Of a stretch of 64,000 bases of DNA, positions 1 through 9,972 are shown in pieces; position 1 is the first letter of the stretch, and every line of letters starts with the position of its first letter. Source of the DNA: Nocardioides sp. HDW12B (lineage in GTDB: Bacteria > Actinomycetota > Actinomycetes > Propionibacteriales > Nocardioidaceae); assembly GCF_011299595.1 (NCBI RefSeq), contig NZ_CP049867.1:3410001-3474000 (forward strand). Direction: 5' to 3'. The notes beneath the pieces were generated by a model. That model searched no databases. It was not told the DNA's origin and saw only the letters and a program-made list of their open reading frames with translations. Position numbers and translations under genes: made by a program.

Positions 1-543
1 GCCAGCCTCGCCCACGACCTCTACAACAGCGTGTGGCGCAAGGGCCAGGCCTCGGAGAAGGAGGAGCTGAAGGTGGCCCGTCTCGCTGCCGGCGGCATCG
101 GCCTGGTGGCGATCATCCTCGCCATCCCGGCGCAGAAGCTCAACGTGGCGTTCCTGGTCGCCCTGGCCTTCGCCATCGCCGCCTCGGCGAACCTGCCCTC
201 GATCGTCTTCAACGTCTTCTGGCGCCGCTTCAACACCCGCGGCGCGGTCTGGAGCATCTACGGCGGACTGATCTCGTCGGTCGGGCTGGTGGTCTTCTCG
301 CCGATCATGTCCGGCAAGGGCGTCGACCCGGTCTCGGGCAAGAACCTGTCCCTGCTGCCGACGAGCATCGACATCTCGTGGTTCCCGCTGGAGAACCCCG
401 GCATCGTCTCGATCCCGCTGGGCTTCCTGCTCGGCTACATCGGCTCGGTGACGTCGAAGGAGCCCGAGGCCGAGCGTCGCTACAACGAGCTCGAGGTCCG
501 CGCCCTCACCGGTGCCGGCTCGGAGGCCGCGGTTTCGCACTGA
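1..543 (+). CDS. actP: Cation/acetate symporter, C-terminal part (partial)
   Basis: This is the last 180 residues of a sodium:solute symporter, most like ActP, which imports acetate with a cation. The 5' part lies outside the window; the frame is open from base 1 to the TGA at 541-543. About four hydrophobic helices are visible (for example LVAIILAIPAQKL, FLVALAFAIAASANLP, GGLISSVGLVVFS, IPLGFLLGYIGSV). They are followed by a charged cytoplasmic tail (EPEAERRYNELEVR), as usual for ActP ends. The next gene is acetyl-CoA synthetase on the same strand, so uptake and activation of acetate are paired. Another substrate in the same family, such as propionate or pyruvate, cannot be excluded from this fragment. 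Confidence 0.85.
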   Translation, partial: ASLAHDLYNSVWRKGQASEKEELKVARLAAGGIGLVAIILAIPAQKLNVAFLVALAFAIAASANLPSIVFNVFWRRFNTRGAVWSIYGGLISSVGLVVFSPIMSGKGVDPVSGKNLSLLPTSIDISWFPLENPGIVSIPLGFLLGYIGSVTSKEPEAERRYNELEVRALTGAGSEAAVSH

Positions 544-671
544 CCGCCGGAGGGGACGGGTCCTGCAGGGGAAGGTCCTGCAGGACCCGCCCCGTCCCAC
601 GACCCCGGCACTAGGGTGCGAACCAGGCCGGGAACCCATCGCGACAACCCGCCGTACGACGAGGAGCGAGC

Positions 672-2663
<1,992 letters not shown>

Positions 2664-2727
2664 GCAGGCCGACGCGCGGGTGTCCGTCCGGCCCCCGGAC
2701 GCACCCGCGGTCGGCTAGGTTCACGAC

Positions 2728-2763
2728 GACGGCCGTCTCTCCCTGGGAGGAGGGACGGCCGTC
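2728..2763. terminator. Hairpin terminator between acs and the convergent holin-like gene
   Basis: A 15-bp stem (2728-2742 with 2749-2763, one G-U wobble) closes a 6-base loop; the outer arm is the self-complementary GACGGCCGTC. There is no T-run, which is common in actinobacteria. It lies between two convergent genes and can serve both. Confidence 0.8.
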
Positions 2764-2811
2764 GCTCACGTGGTGGGTGCGGGGCCCGGAGGGGCCGGGT
2801 CCCGCCTCGGG

Positions 2812-3237
2812 TCAGCCGCGGTTGGTGAGGACCTTCTTGGTCTCCTGCGCCTGGGCGATGGCCCGCTCGGGCGGCCCGACGTTGCGGATCTTCTTGATGC
2901 CGACGAAGGCCAGCGCGCCCGCCAGCGCGGCGTAGAGCGCGAAGACGATGAGGTAGCAGAAGGCCAGGTCGAGCCCGGTCAGGTGGATCAGGTAGGCGAT
3001 GGCGATCGACAGCATGATCACCGCCAGGACCAGCAGGAACCCGGCGGCGGCGAACAGGCCGGCGGCGAGGCCGCCGTTCTTGGCGCTGATCTTCACCTCG
3101 GACTTCACCAGCGCGATCTCGTGCTGCAGCAGCGTCGAGAGGTCGGAGGAGATCGTGGCCACGAGCGTGCCGATCGACGGCTCCTCGGGCTGGGTCAGCG
3201 GCTCTGGCGCGGACTTCACAGGTGCGGTGTCGGTCAT
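2812..3237 (-). CDS. Putative Actinobacterial Holin-X (phage holin family) membrane protein
   Basis: A 141-aa membrane protein of the family named 'putative Actinobacterial Holin-X, holin superfamily III'. Despite the name these are conserved chromosomal genes, not prophage remnants. The N-terminus is cytoplasmic and acidic (to about residue 40). An amphipathic segment LVATISSDLSTLLQHEIALVKSEV follows, then two long hydrophobic helices (GLAAGLFAAAGFLLVLAVIM and LAFCYLIVFALYAALAGALAFVGI). It ends with a basic tail (KKIRNVGPPERAIAQAQETKK). It occupies the Rv3669 position next to the MarP-type protease. The molecular role is unknown. Confidence 0.8.
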   Translation of the reverse strand: MTDTAPVKSAPEPLTQPEEPSIGTLVATISSDLSTLLQHEIALVKSEVKISAKNGGLAAGLFAAAGFLLVLAVIMLSIAIAYLIHLTGLDLAFCYLIVFALYAALAGALAFVGIKKIRNVGPPERAIAQAQETKKVLTNRG

Positions 3238-3321
3238 GGGGCTCCCTTCGAGACGCGAGGAGCCTACCCCGCGGCGCGGGGTTGACCCGTCGGCCCGGAC
3301 GGGCGTCCGACCCGGGGCCGC

Positions 3322-4494
3322 TCAGGCGCAGCGGCCGGTGGAGACGGCCGACGACGAGCCGATGCCCCGGGCCGCGGCCTCGGCGACCTGGTCGGCGGTG
3401 AGGACGTAGCCGGTGTCGGCGTCGGACACCGAGGCGGCGAAGACCACGCCGTACACCTCGCCGTCGAGGGACACCATCGGCCCGCCGGAGTTGCCGGGGC
3501 GGATGAGGCCGCGCACGGCGTAGACGTCGCGCACGACGGTGTCCTCGCCGTAGATGTCGAGGCTCTGCAGGCGCTGCTCGGAGCGGATGCGCGCCCCCTG
3601 GACGTCGTACGGCCCGTCTTCGGGGTAGCCGAGCACGGCGCCGGGGTCGGCGCTCTCGGCCTCCTTGTCGAAGCGCAGGAACGGCCGGTCGAGGTCCGCC
3701 ACCGCGAGCACGGCCACGTCGATGTCGGGGTTGTAGTAGACGACCTCCGCGTCCACCTCGCCCTCGTCGAGGATGATCGTGGGATCGGAGACGCCGGCCA
3801 CCACGTGGGCGTTGGTCATGATCCGGTCGGGCTGGTAGAGGAAGCCGGAGCCCTCGACGCCGCGACCGCAGCGGTTCTCCCCGCGGATCTTCAGCACGCT
3901 GACCTCGGCGGCCCGGACCTCGGGGTCGGCGGCGACACCCTGGGGCGGACGCTTGACGTCGACGATGCGCTCCTGCGCGAACGGCTTGAGGTAGCGCGGG
4001 AAGAAGCTGGTGCCCACGACCCGGTTGAAGGAGTCGAGCAGCGACGCGGCCTGGTCCGGCACGACGGAGTCGACCCGTGAGAGCACCGCGGACTCGCGCA
4101 CCTGGTCGGAGACCCACGGCAGCCGCGCGCCGCTGACGGCCACCCCGAGCGCCCAGGCCACGACCAGCACGGCGACGGCGCTGAGCAGGGAGCCGCCCAC
4201 CGCGTCCACCGCGCGCACCGGTTGCCAGGGGATGCGGTCACGGATCCGGGCCCCGCCGATCTGCAGCACGGCCTGACCGATCGAGGCCGCGACGAGGACC
4301 ACGAACAACGCCCCGAGCGAGACCCACACCGACGGGTCGGAGTCGCCGAAGATCTCGGGCGCCAACCAGATGCCGAGCAGCCCACCGAGGAGCAGGCCGG
4401 TGGTGGCGAAGGCGCCGGTGATGAAGCCCTGCCAGTAGCCGGAGACGGCGTAGGCGAGGAGCAGCAGCACCACCACGATGTCGAGGGCGTTCAC
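3322..4494 (-). CDS. marP: MarP-like membrane serine protease (CvpA domain + trypsin-like domain)
   Basis: A 390-aa protein with four CvpA-type membrane helices (residues 1-120) and an extracytoplasmic chymotrypsin-fold protease (about 200-385). The catalytic residues are visible: H230 (TNAHVV), D259 (NPDIDVAVL) and S336 (RPGNSGGP). C209 and C389 match the pair that forms the regulatory disulfide in M. tuberculosis MarP (Rv3671c), a protease for survival in acid and oxidative stress. The start is the GTG at 4494, which overlaps the TGA of the upstream Nudix gene by four bases. An open frame upstream of that GTG is arginine-rich and not coding-like. A TlpA-like disulfide protein encoded nearby could act on the cysteine pair; that is inference. 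Confidence 0.93.
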   Translation of the reverse strand: MNALDIVVVLLLLAYAVSGYWQGFITGAFATTGLLLGGLLGIWLAPEIFGDSDPSVWVSLGALFVVLVAASIGQAVLQIGGARIRDRIPWQPVRAVDAVGGSLLSAVAVLVVAWALGVAVSGARLPWVSDQVRESAVLSRVDSVVPDQAASLLDSFNRVVGTSFFPRYLKPFAQERIVDVKRPPQGVAADPEVRAAEVSVLKIRGENRCGRGVEGSGFLYQPDRIMTNAHVVAGVSDPTIILDEGEVDAEVVYYNPDIDVAVLAVADLDRPFLRFDKEAESADPGAVLGYPEDGPYDVQGARIRSEQRLQSLDIYGEDTVVRDVYAVRGLIRPGNSGGPMVSLDGEVYGVVFAASVSDADTGYVLTADQVAEAAARGIGSSSAVSTGRCA

Positions 4495-5288
4495 CGCGGC
4501 CGGTCCTCCTCGTCGACCAGGCCGGCGGCGACCGGGTCGAAGTCCTCGCCCTCGGGCACCTCGATGCCGAGGAACTTCGCGACCCGGTGCCACTCGATGT
4601 GCTGGTCGGGCAGGCCGCGGACGTCGTCGGTGTTCCACGGCCGGGTCCAGCCGACGTAGTCGAACAGCCGGCTGATGATGCCGGCGGTGAAGCCCCAGAG
4701 CAGCACGTCCTTGTCCGGGCCGATCATCCAGCCCGGACCGGCCCACCCGAGCGGGTGCCGCACGGAGAAGCGGTGGGCCGGGTCGAGCAGGTCGTCGAGG
4801 GGCTCGCGGAAGACGGCGTGCACCTCGCGGGTGTTGACGACCCCGATCGGGTCCGGGTCGCGCCAGTAGGCGAGGACGGGAGCCACGGCGAAGTTGCGCG
4901 GCGGCAGCCAGAGCCGCGGCAGCTCGGCGAAGACCTCGATCCGCTCGGGGTCGAGGCCGGTCTCCTCCTCGGCCTCCCGCAGCGCGCCCTCGACCGCGGT
5001 CTCGTCGCCGTCGAGCGAGCCGCCGGGGAACGACACCTGGCCCGGCTGCGAGCGCATCGTGTGGGCCCGCTCGGTCAGCAGCAGGTCGGGACCCTCGGGC
5101 CCGTCACCGAAGAGCACGAGCACGGCGCCCTCGCGCGGGGGCGGGTCCGCGGGCGGCACGAAGCCGGAGAGGTCCTCGGCCTGGATCTCGGCGACGCCGT
5201 CGCGCAGCGGGAGCAGCCAGTCGGGCAGGTCGCGCGCCCGCTCCGGCTCGGCGCGTCCTGGGGACGGGGAGCTGGCGGCGTCGGACAC
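4491..5288 (-). CDS. Nudix hydrolase, CoA pyrophosphatase type
   Basis: A 265-aa Nudix enzyme like NudL/Rv3672c, which splits CoA or acyl-CoA into phosphopantetheine and ADP. A complete Nudix box (GX5EX7REX2EEXG) begins at GDETAVEGALREAEEETG, and the preceding SQPGQVSFPGGSLD is typical of the CoA-active subgroup. The GTG start at 5288 is six bases after TAGGCT (5295-5300, minus strand), so it is probably a leaderless start lying inside the end of the upstream gene. It overlaps marP by four bases and belongs to the nth-tlpA-nudix-marP minus-strand train. Confidence 0.88.
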   Translation of the reverse strand: MSDAASSPSPGRAEPERARDLPDWLLPLRDGVAEIQAEDLSGFVPPADPPPREGAVLVLFGDGPEGPDLLLTERAHTMRSQPGQVSFPGGSLDGDETAVEGALREAEEETGLDPERIEVFAELPRLWLPPRNFAVAPVLAYWRDPDPIGVVNTREVHAVFREPLDDLLDPAHRFSVRHPLGWAGPGWMIGPDKDVLLWGFTAGIISRLFDYVGWTRPWNTDDVRGLPDQHIEWHRVAKFLGIEVPEGEDFDPVAAGLVDEEDRPR

Positions 5289-5297
5289 GCGCCGAGC

Positions 5298-6020
5298 CTA
5301 CCCAGCCGCCACGTCGACACCGGTGTGTTCGCGCACCAACGCGGCCAGCTCCTCGGAGGAGGTGAAGGCGGCGTTGACGAACGTCGCGCGGCCGTCGGCG
5401 TCGACGTACACGGTGCCGGGCATGTAGCGGATCCTCAGCTGGTCGGCCAGCGAGCCGCCGGGGTCGGCGAGCTGGGGGTACGTCGCCCCCGCGCGCTCGA
5501 GCAGGCCGAGAGCGGCCTGGGGGTCGGGGTCCTGGTAGTCCACACCGAGCACGGTGAGCCGGTCACCCGCAGCGCGGTCCAGCTCGCCCAGCAGCGGCAG
5601 CTCCTCCTTGCACGGCCCGCACCAGCTCGCCCAGAGGTTCACCACGGCCGGACCGGCGACGTCGCTGAGCACCGTGTCGGGCCCGCCGCCGAGGCACTCC
5701 AGCGTCAGCGGCGGCAGCTCGCTCGCGGACCCGGACGGCGCGGCTCCCGACCCCGACGCCGACCCCGACGGCGACGACGGCGGCGGGCAGTCCTCGATGC
5801 CGGCGGCCGCCTTGGCCGCCCGGAGCGCCGGGGTGTCGACGTCCACACGGGTCCGCACCGGCGGCACCGGCAGCCCGGCCTCGCCCCGCTGCTCGGCCAT
5901 GGGCCCGGTCGGTGAGGTCGTGGCCGGGGTGTCGGGGCCACCACCGCCCACGAAGGTCCAGGTCAGCACGGCGGCCACGACCAGCACGACGGCGACCTGC
6001 ACCGCGCGCCAGGGGGTCAC
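5298..6020 (-). CDS. TlpA-like thiol-disulfide oxidoreductase (membrane-anchored)
   Basis: A 240-aa protein with an N-terminal signal-anchor helix ([19 protein letters not shown]), a Ser/Gly/Pro-rich linker and a thioredoxin/AhpC-TSA-like domain. The active site is [13 protein letters not shown]. It would act outside the membrane on protein disulfides or in cytochrome maturation. The GTG start at 6020 overlaps the TGA of nth by four bases. It is the counterpart of Rv3673c. Its position two genes from the MarP-type protease, which carries a regulatory cysteine pair, is suggestive but proves nothing. Confidence 0.88.
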   Translation of the reverse strand: MTPWRAVQVAVVLVVAAVLTWTFVGGGGPDTPATTSPTGPMAEQRGEAGLPVPPVRTRVDVDTPALRAAKAAAGIEDCPPPSSPSGSASGSGAAPSGSASELPPLTLECLGGGPDTVLSDVAGPAVVNLWASWCGPCKEELPLLGELDRAAGDRLTVLGVDYQDPDPQAALGLLERAGATYPQLADPGGSLADQLRIRYMPGTVYVDADGRATFVNAAFTSSEELAALVREHTGVDVAAG

Positions 6021-6709
6021 GCGCGTCCCTCGGTCTTCACCAGACGGGCGGCGACCTCCGGGTCGGTCGGCCCCTCGCCGTACGCCGGGCACCAGCGGGC
6101 GACCGGGCAGGCGCCGCACGCCGGCTTGCGGGCGTGGCAGACGCGGCGGCCGTGCCAGATGAGGTGGTGGCTCAGCATCGTCCAGTCGCGCCTGGGGAAG
6201 AGCGCCATGATCGCCATCTCGGTCTTCACCGGGTCGGTCTCCTCGGTCCAGCCGAGGCGGCGCACGAGGCGACCGAAGTGGGTGTCGACCGTGAGGCCGG
6301 GGATCCCGAAGGCGTTGCCGAGCACGACGTTCGCGGTCTTGCGGCCGACCCCGGGCAGGGTGACGAGGTCCTCGAGCCGTGCCGGCACCTCCCCGTCGAA
6401 GCGCTCGACGAGGGCCTGGGCGAGCTTGAGCAGCGACTCCGTCTTGGCGCGGAAGAAACCGGTGGGCTGCACGATGGCCTCGATCCGCTCCCGGTCGCCG
6501 GCCGCCATCGCCGTGGCGTCGGGATAGGCGGCGAACAGCGCCGGGCTGACGCCGTTGACCCGCCGGTCGGTGGTCTGCGCGCTGAGCACGGTGACGACCA
6601 GGAGCTCGAAGGGCGTGGTGAAGTCGAGCTCGCAGCCGGCGTCGGGGTAGGTCTCGGCGAGGGTGCGGTCGACCTTCCGGGCACGTCGGACGAGGGCGGT
6701 GTCAGGCAC
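6017..6709 (-). CDS. nth: Endonuclease III, DNA glycosylase/AP lyase
   Basis: A 230-aa base-excision repair enzyme that removes oxidised pyrimidines and cuts at the abasic site. Visible motifs are the helix-hairpin-helix [19 protein letters not shown] with the catalytic lysine, VDTHFGRL with the catalytic aspartate, and the 4Fe-4S ligands [17 protein letters not shown] (C-x6-C-x2-C-x5-C). The GTG start at 6709 lies six bases after TAGGCT (6716-6721, minus strand), a leaderless arrangement. It heads the minus-strand train nth-tlpA-nudix-marP, divergent from crp. Confidence 0.97.
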   Translation of the reverse strand: MPDTALVRRARKVDRTLAETYPDAGCELDFTTPFELLVVTVLSAQTTDRRVNGVSPALFAAYPDATAMAAGDRERIEAIVQPTGFFRAKTESLLKLAQALVERFDGEVPARLEDLVTLPGVGRKTANVVLGNAFGIPGLTVDTHFGRLVRRLGWTEETDPVKTEMAIMALFPRRDWTMLSHHLIWHGRRVCHARKPACGACPVARWCPAYGEGPTDPEVAARLVKTEGRA

Positions 6710-6786
6710 CCGGCCAGCCTACGTGCGCCCCGGGTCCGGCCTCTTTGGTCCCCTCCGCGCGCATCGCAGGCGAGAATAGGAGAGGA

Positions 6787-6802
6787 TGTGACTCGGGCCA
6801 CG
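6787..6802 (+). promoter_or_regulatory. Possible Crp/GlxR operator upstream of crp
   Basis: TGTGACTCGGGCCACG resembles the TGTGA-N6-TCACA palindrome bound by actinobacterial Crp/GlxR, with 8 of 10 conserved positions. It lies 63 bases before the crp start, in the nth-crp divergent gap, so autoregulation is possible. Confidence 0.35.
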
Positions 6803-6864
6803 CGTGCCGTGCGCCCCCGTGACGGTTGCGGCCCCTCGGGGGCCGCGCAAAGGAGGACAGGTTC

Positions 6865-7542
6865 GTGGATACCGATGTGCTGCGTCAGGCGCCGCTGTTC
6901 AGCGCCCTCGACGACGAGGCGACCGCTGCGTTGCAGGGCTCGCTGGGCACGGTGCGGCTCCGCCGCGGCGAGGTGCTCTTCCACGAGGGTGACACCGGCG
7001 ACAAGCTCTACGTCGTCGCCGACGGCAAGGTGAAGCTCGGCCGCACCTCCTCCGACGGCCGGGAGAACCTGCTGGCCATCCTCGGCCCGGGGCAGATGTT
7101 CGGCGAGCTGTCGCTCTTCGACCCCGGCCCCCGCTCGGCCACCGTCACCGCGGTGACCGACACCGTCTTCTACTCCCTGTCCCACGACGACCTGCTGCAG
7201 TGGCTCAACGGCCGCGCCGACGTCGCCCACGGGCTGCTGGCCCAGCTCGCCTCCCGCCTCCGCAAGGCCAACGACGTGGTGGCCGACCTGGTCTTCTCCG
7301 ACGTGCCCGGCCGGGTGGCCAAGGCGCTGCTCGACCTGGCCAACCGCTTCGGGCGCACCGCCGACGACGGCGTGCACGTCCACCACGACCTCACCCAGGA
7401 GGAGCTCGCCCAGCTGGTCGGCGCCTCCCGCGAGACCGTGAACAAGGCGCTGGCCGACTTCGCCTCCCGGGGCTGGCTGCGCCTGGAGCCGCGCTCGGTC
7501 GTCCTCATGGACGTCGAGCGTCTCTCCCGCCGCGCCCGCTGA
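6865..7542 (+). CDS. crp: Crp/Fnr-family cAMP-responsive regulator
   Basis: A 225-aa global regulator close in length to GlxR and Mtb Crp (Rv3676). The N-terminal cyclic-nucleotide domain (residues 5-120) includes the phosphate-binding cassette GELSLFDPGPRSATVTA. The C-terminal helix-turn-helix reads LTQEELAQLVGASRETVNKALADF. The GTG start at 6865 is chosen because AGGAGG (6851-6856) sits eight bases upstream; the frame opens further back without a ribosome site. Homologues bind TGTGA-N6-TCACA sites and control central carbon and respiratory genes. A candidate site lies in its own promoter region. Confidence 0.95.
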   Translation: MDTDVLRQAPLFSALDDEATAALQGSLGTVRLRRGEVLFHEGDTGDKLYVVADGKVKLGRTSSDGRENLLAILGPGQMFGELSLFDPGPRSATVTAVTDTVFYSLSHDDLLQWLNGRADVAHGLLAQLASRLRKANDVVADLVFSDVPGRVAKALLDLANRFGRTADDGVHVHHDLTQEELAQLVGASRETVNKALADFASRGWLRLEPRSVVLMDVERLSRRAR

Positions 7543-7550
7543 CCGGTCCT

Positions 7551-7605
7551 GACCAGCCCCCGACCGGCCCCCGACCGGCCCCCGACCGACCCCCGACCGA
7601 CCCTG
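7551..7605. repeat. 11-bp tandem repeat downstream of crp
   Basis: Four to five imperfect copies of GACCGGCCCCC lie between the stop codons of crp and the convergent MBL gene. No single strong hairpin is evident. Its role is unknown; length polymorphism is possible. Confidence 0.75.
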
Positions 7606-7613
7606 ACCGCTCC

Positions 7614-8390
7614 TCAGGCGCGCAGGTAGTCCAGCTGCGCGCGCACGGACAGCTCGGCCGCGCCCCAGAGCACCGGGTCGACGTCGACGTACACGTGCTC
7701 GACGACCGACCGCGGTGAGGCCTCCTCGCCCAGGGTCCGCAGCGCCTCGCGGACCTGCTCGAGGCGGTCGCGACGGTGCGCGAGGTAGAAGTCGAGGGCG
7801 CCGAGGGCGTCGTCGATGACCGGGCCGTGCCCGGGCCAGACGTGCCGGAGGTCCTGCTCCTCGCAGAGGTCGCGGAGCCGGTGCAGCGAGTCGAGGTAGG
7901 CGCCGAGCTTGCCGTCGGGGTGGGCCACGACGGTGGTCCCGCGTCCGAGCACGGTGTCGCCGGTGAGCACCGCCCGCTCGGACGGCACGACGAACGACAG
8001 CGAGTCGCTGGTGTGCCCGGGGGTCGCGACGACGCGGACCTCGAGGTCGCCGAGGGCGACCACGTCCCCGTCGCCCAGGCCCTCGTCACCGAGGCGGTGC
8101 TGCGGGTCCAGCGCGCGTACGCCGCACCCGGCGCGCGCGGCGAACTCCTTCGCCGCCTCGGAGTGGTCGGCGTGCCCGTGGGTCAGGAGCACCTGCCCGA
8201 CCCGGCCGGCGCGGTCCTGCAGCGGCCCGAGGTGCGCCTCGTCGAGCGGGCCCGGGTCGACGACGACCGAGGTGTCGGACCCGGGGGCGCGCAGGATCCA
8301 GGTGTTGGTGCCGTCGAGGGTCATGATCGACGGGTTGGGGGCCAGCAGGCACTCGCCGGCCTCGCCGAAGCGACCCCCCGTCCAGCTCAC
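7614..8390 (-). CDS. MBL-fold metallo-hydrolase
   Basis: A 258-aa metallo-beta-lactamase-fold hydrolase, counterpart of Rv3677c. The metal-binding motif is LLTHGHADHSEAAKEF (HxHxDH), with further ligands at LTGDTVLGRG and in VWPGHGPV. The substrate is unknown; relatives include LACTB2-like nucleases and glyoxalase II-like enzymes. The GTG start at 8390 overlaps the TGA of the upstream Nudix gene by four bases, so the two are co-translated. The frame upstream is arginine-rich and rejected. Confidence 0.88.
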   Translation of the reverse strand: MSWTGGRFGEAGECLLAPNPSIMTLDGTNTWILRAPGSDTSVVVDPGPLDEAHLGPLQDRAGRVGQVLLTHGHADHSEAAKEFAARAGCGVRALDPQHRLGDEGLGDGDVVALGDLEVRVVATPGHTSDSLSFVVPSERAVLTGDTVLGRGTTVVAHPDGKLGAYLDSLHRLRDLCEEQDLRHVWPGHGPVIDDALGALDFYLAHRRDRLEQVREALRTLGEEASPRSVVEHVYVDVDPVLWGAAELSVRAQLDYLRA

Positions 8391-9271
8391 GCCGGGCCGC
8401 CCGACCGGCGGGCCGCCACAGACTCCCCCAGCGCCACGAGCCGCTCCGGCAGGTGGAGGTAGCCGCCGTCGGCGTCGACCTGCATCTCCGGCAGGATCGG
8501 CGTCCGGTCGCGGCTCCCCGCGGAGGCGAGCGCCTCCTGCGGGTCGGCGAGGTCGTAGAGCTCCAGGCAGGTGGCGTAGGTCGGCGGGAGCATCGCCAGC
8601 CGCCCCTCGTCGACGGCGGCCACCACCTCGGGCACCGCCATCCACACCACCTCGTCGGACTCCGTCGACACGTCGCGGGTCACCTGGCCCTCCGGCAGCT
8701 CGGCGACGAAGAACCGGGTGTCGTAGCGGCGCGGCTCGAAGACCGGGGTGATCCAGGACCCCCACCAGCGCAGCAGGTCGGTGCGCAGCACCAGCCCGCG
8801 TCCGGCGAGGAAGTCGGTGAAGGCGATCTCGCGGGCCTCGAGGCGTCGGCGGTCCCGCTCCCAGTCCTCCCCCGTGGTGTCGGCCACCACCGAGTCCTCG
8901 CTCGGCCCGGCCAGCAGCACGCCGGACTCCTCGAAGGTCTCGCGCACCGCGGCGCACACCAGCGCGGTGGCGTGCTCACGGGTCGTGCCCAGCTCGGCTG
9001 CCCACGCCTCCGGGCTCGGGCCGGCCCAGCCGGCCACCCCGTCGAAGTCGCGCGGGTCCACGCCGCCGCCGGGGAAGACGCAGAACCCGCCGGCGAAGGC
9101 CATGCCGAGGTGGCGCCGCAGCAGGTAGACCTCGATGCCGGCGGGACGCCCGCGCCGCATCAGCACCACCGTGCTGGCGTCGCGCGGCTCGGCCGGCCGG
9201 GCCGTGCCGTCGGCGAAGGCGCGTGCGGTCTCGACGAGCGCCTCGGGCAGGCGGCGCGTGGGGTCCACCAT
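8387..9271 (-). CDS. Nudix hydrolase family protein
   Basis: A 294-aa protein with a Nudix fold: VVLMRRGRPAGIEVYLLRRH opens the domain and AVRETFEESGVLL is the core of the Nudix box. The box is interrupted relative to the classical spacing, as in the eukaryote-like NUDT19 group. The glycine-rich GGFCVFPGGGVDPRDF precedes an insertion before the box. Its substrate is unknown, possibly an acyl-CoA or nucleotide-sugar. The ATG at 9271 is preferred because the frame upstream is not coding-like. It overlaps the MBL hydrolase gene by four bases. Confidence 0.85.
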   Translation of the reverse strand: MVDPTRRLPEALVETARAFADGTARPAEPRDASTVVLMRRGRPAGIEVYLLRRHLGMAFAGGFCVFPGGGVDPRDFDGVAGWAGPSPEAWAAELGTTREHATALVCAAVRETFEESGVLLAGPSEDSVVADTTGEDWERDRRRLEAREIAFTDFLAGRGLVLRTDLLRWWGSWITPVFEPRRYDTRFFVAELPEGQVTRDVSTESDEVVWMAVPEVVAAVDEGRLAMLPPTYATCLELYDLADPQEALASAGSRDRTPILPEMQVDADGGYLHLPERLVALGESVAARRSGGPA

Positions 9272-9306
9272 CAGCGGGTCACCGTGGTCACCGTGGCCGT
9301 CACGGC

Positions 9307-9765
9307 TCAGCCGACCTCGACGACCATCTCGACCTCGACGGGGGCGTCGAGCGGCAGGACCGCGACGCCGACGGCGGAGCGGGTGTGGCGCCCGGCTTCG
9401 CCGAACACCTCGCCGACCAGGTCGGAGGCGCCGTTGGCGACCTTCGGCTGCCCGGTGAAGTCCGGCGTCGAGGCGACGAAGACGGTCAGCTTGACGATGC
9501 GGCGCACCTGCTCGAGCGGCACCTGGCTGGCGACCGCGGCGATCGCGTTCAGCACGCACTGCTGGGCGCACGCGGCACCCTGCTCGAGGGTGATCTCGCC
9601 GCCGACCTTGCCGGTGTGGATCAGCTCGCCCTCGCGCAGCGGCAGCTGCCCGGAGGTGAAGACGTGGTCGCCGCTGCGCAGCGCCGGGATGTACGACGCC
9701 ACCGGTGCGGCGACCTCGGGGACGCTGAGGCCGAGCTCGGCCAGCCGCTCCTGGGGCGAGGTCAC
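9307..9765 (-). CDS. RidA family protein (Rid/YjgF/UK114)
   Basis: A 152-aa member of the longer RidA subgroup, counterpart of Rv3678c. The family hydrolyses reactive enamine/imine intermediates of amino-acid metabolism. Recognisable family segments are GDHVFTSGQLPLREGELI, CVLNAIAAV and RIVKLTVFVASTPDF. The arginine that binds the carboxylate in canonical RidA is not obviously placed, so deaminase activity is uncertain. The GTG start at 9765 overlaps the TGA of the DUF4177 gene by four bases. Confidence 0.9.
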   Translation of the reverse strand: MTSPQERLAELGLSVPEVAAPVASYIPALRSGDHVFTSGQLPLREGELIHTGKVGGEITLEQGAACAQQCVLNAIAAVASQVPLEQVRRIVKLTVFVASTPDFTGQPKVANGASDLVGEVFGEAGRHTRSAVGVAVLPLDAPVEVEMVVEVG

Positions 9766-9917
9766 GAGGTGGGCCGCTTGAAGTAGGCGACCAGGTTCTC
9801 GGGGTTCATCCCCGGCACCACCTGGACGAGCTCCCAGCCGTCCTGGCCCCAGTTGTCGAGGATCTGCTTCGTCGCGTGGACGAGGACGGGCACGGTGACG
9901 TATTCCCACGTGGTCAT
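9762..9917 (-). CDS. DUF4177-type small protein (51 aa)
   Basis: A 51-aa gene starting MTTWEYVTVPVLVHATKQIL and ending NLVAYFKRPTS, with the DUF4177 pattern of aromatic YVTVP, then NWGQDGWELVQVVP. It is coupled to the RidA gene by a GTGA overlap. TAGAGT (9925-9930, minus strand) lies seven bases before the ATG, a leaderless start, so it probably heads the RidA-Nudix-MBL unit. Function is unknown. Conserved family residues and coupled translation make it a real gene despite its size. Confidence 0.82.
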   Translation of the reverse strand: MTTWEYVTVPVLVHATKQILDNWGQDGWELVQVVPGMNPENLVAYFKRPTS

Positions 9918-9972
9918 GGCCCCGACTCTAGGCCACGGGTCCGCGCCGGGTCAGGCGCCGGTCACGCACCCC

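Noticed and set aside
2812-3237. Prophage holin
   Set aside because: The family name suggests phage, but no other phage genes are near and the gene sits in a conserved chromosomal block.
7551-7605. CRISPR or attachment site at the 11-bp repeats
   Set aside because: No spacers, no integrase and no tRNA nearby; a simple tandem repeat.
7614-8957. Long N-terminal extension of the MBL hydrolase
   Set aside because: Upstream residues are arginine-rich shadow of the Nudix gene; GTG at 8390 overlaps the Nudix stop by four bases as in neighbouring pairs.
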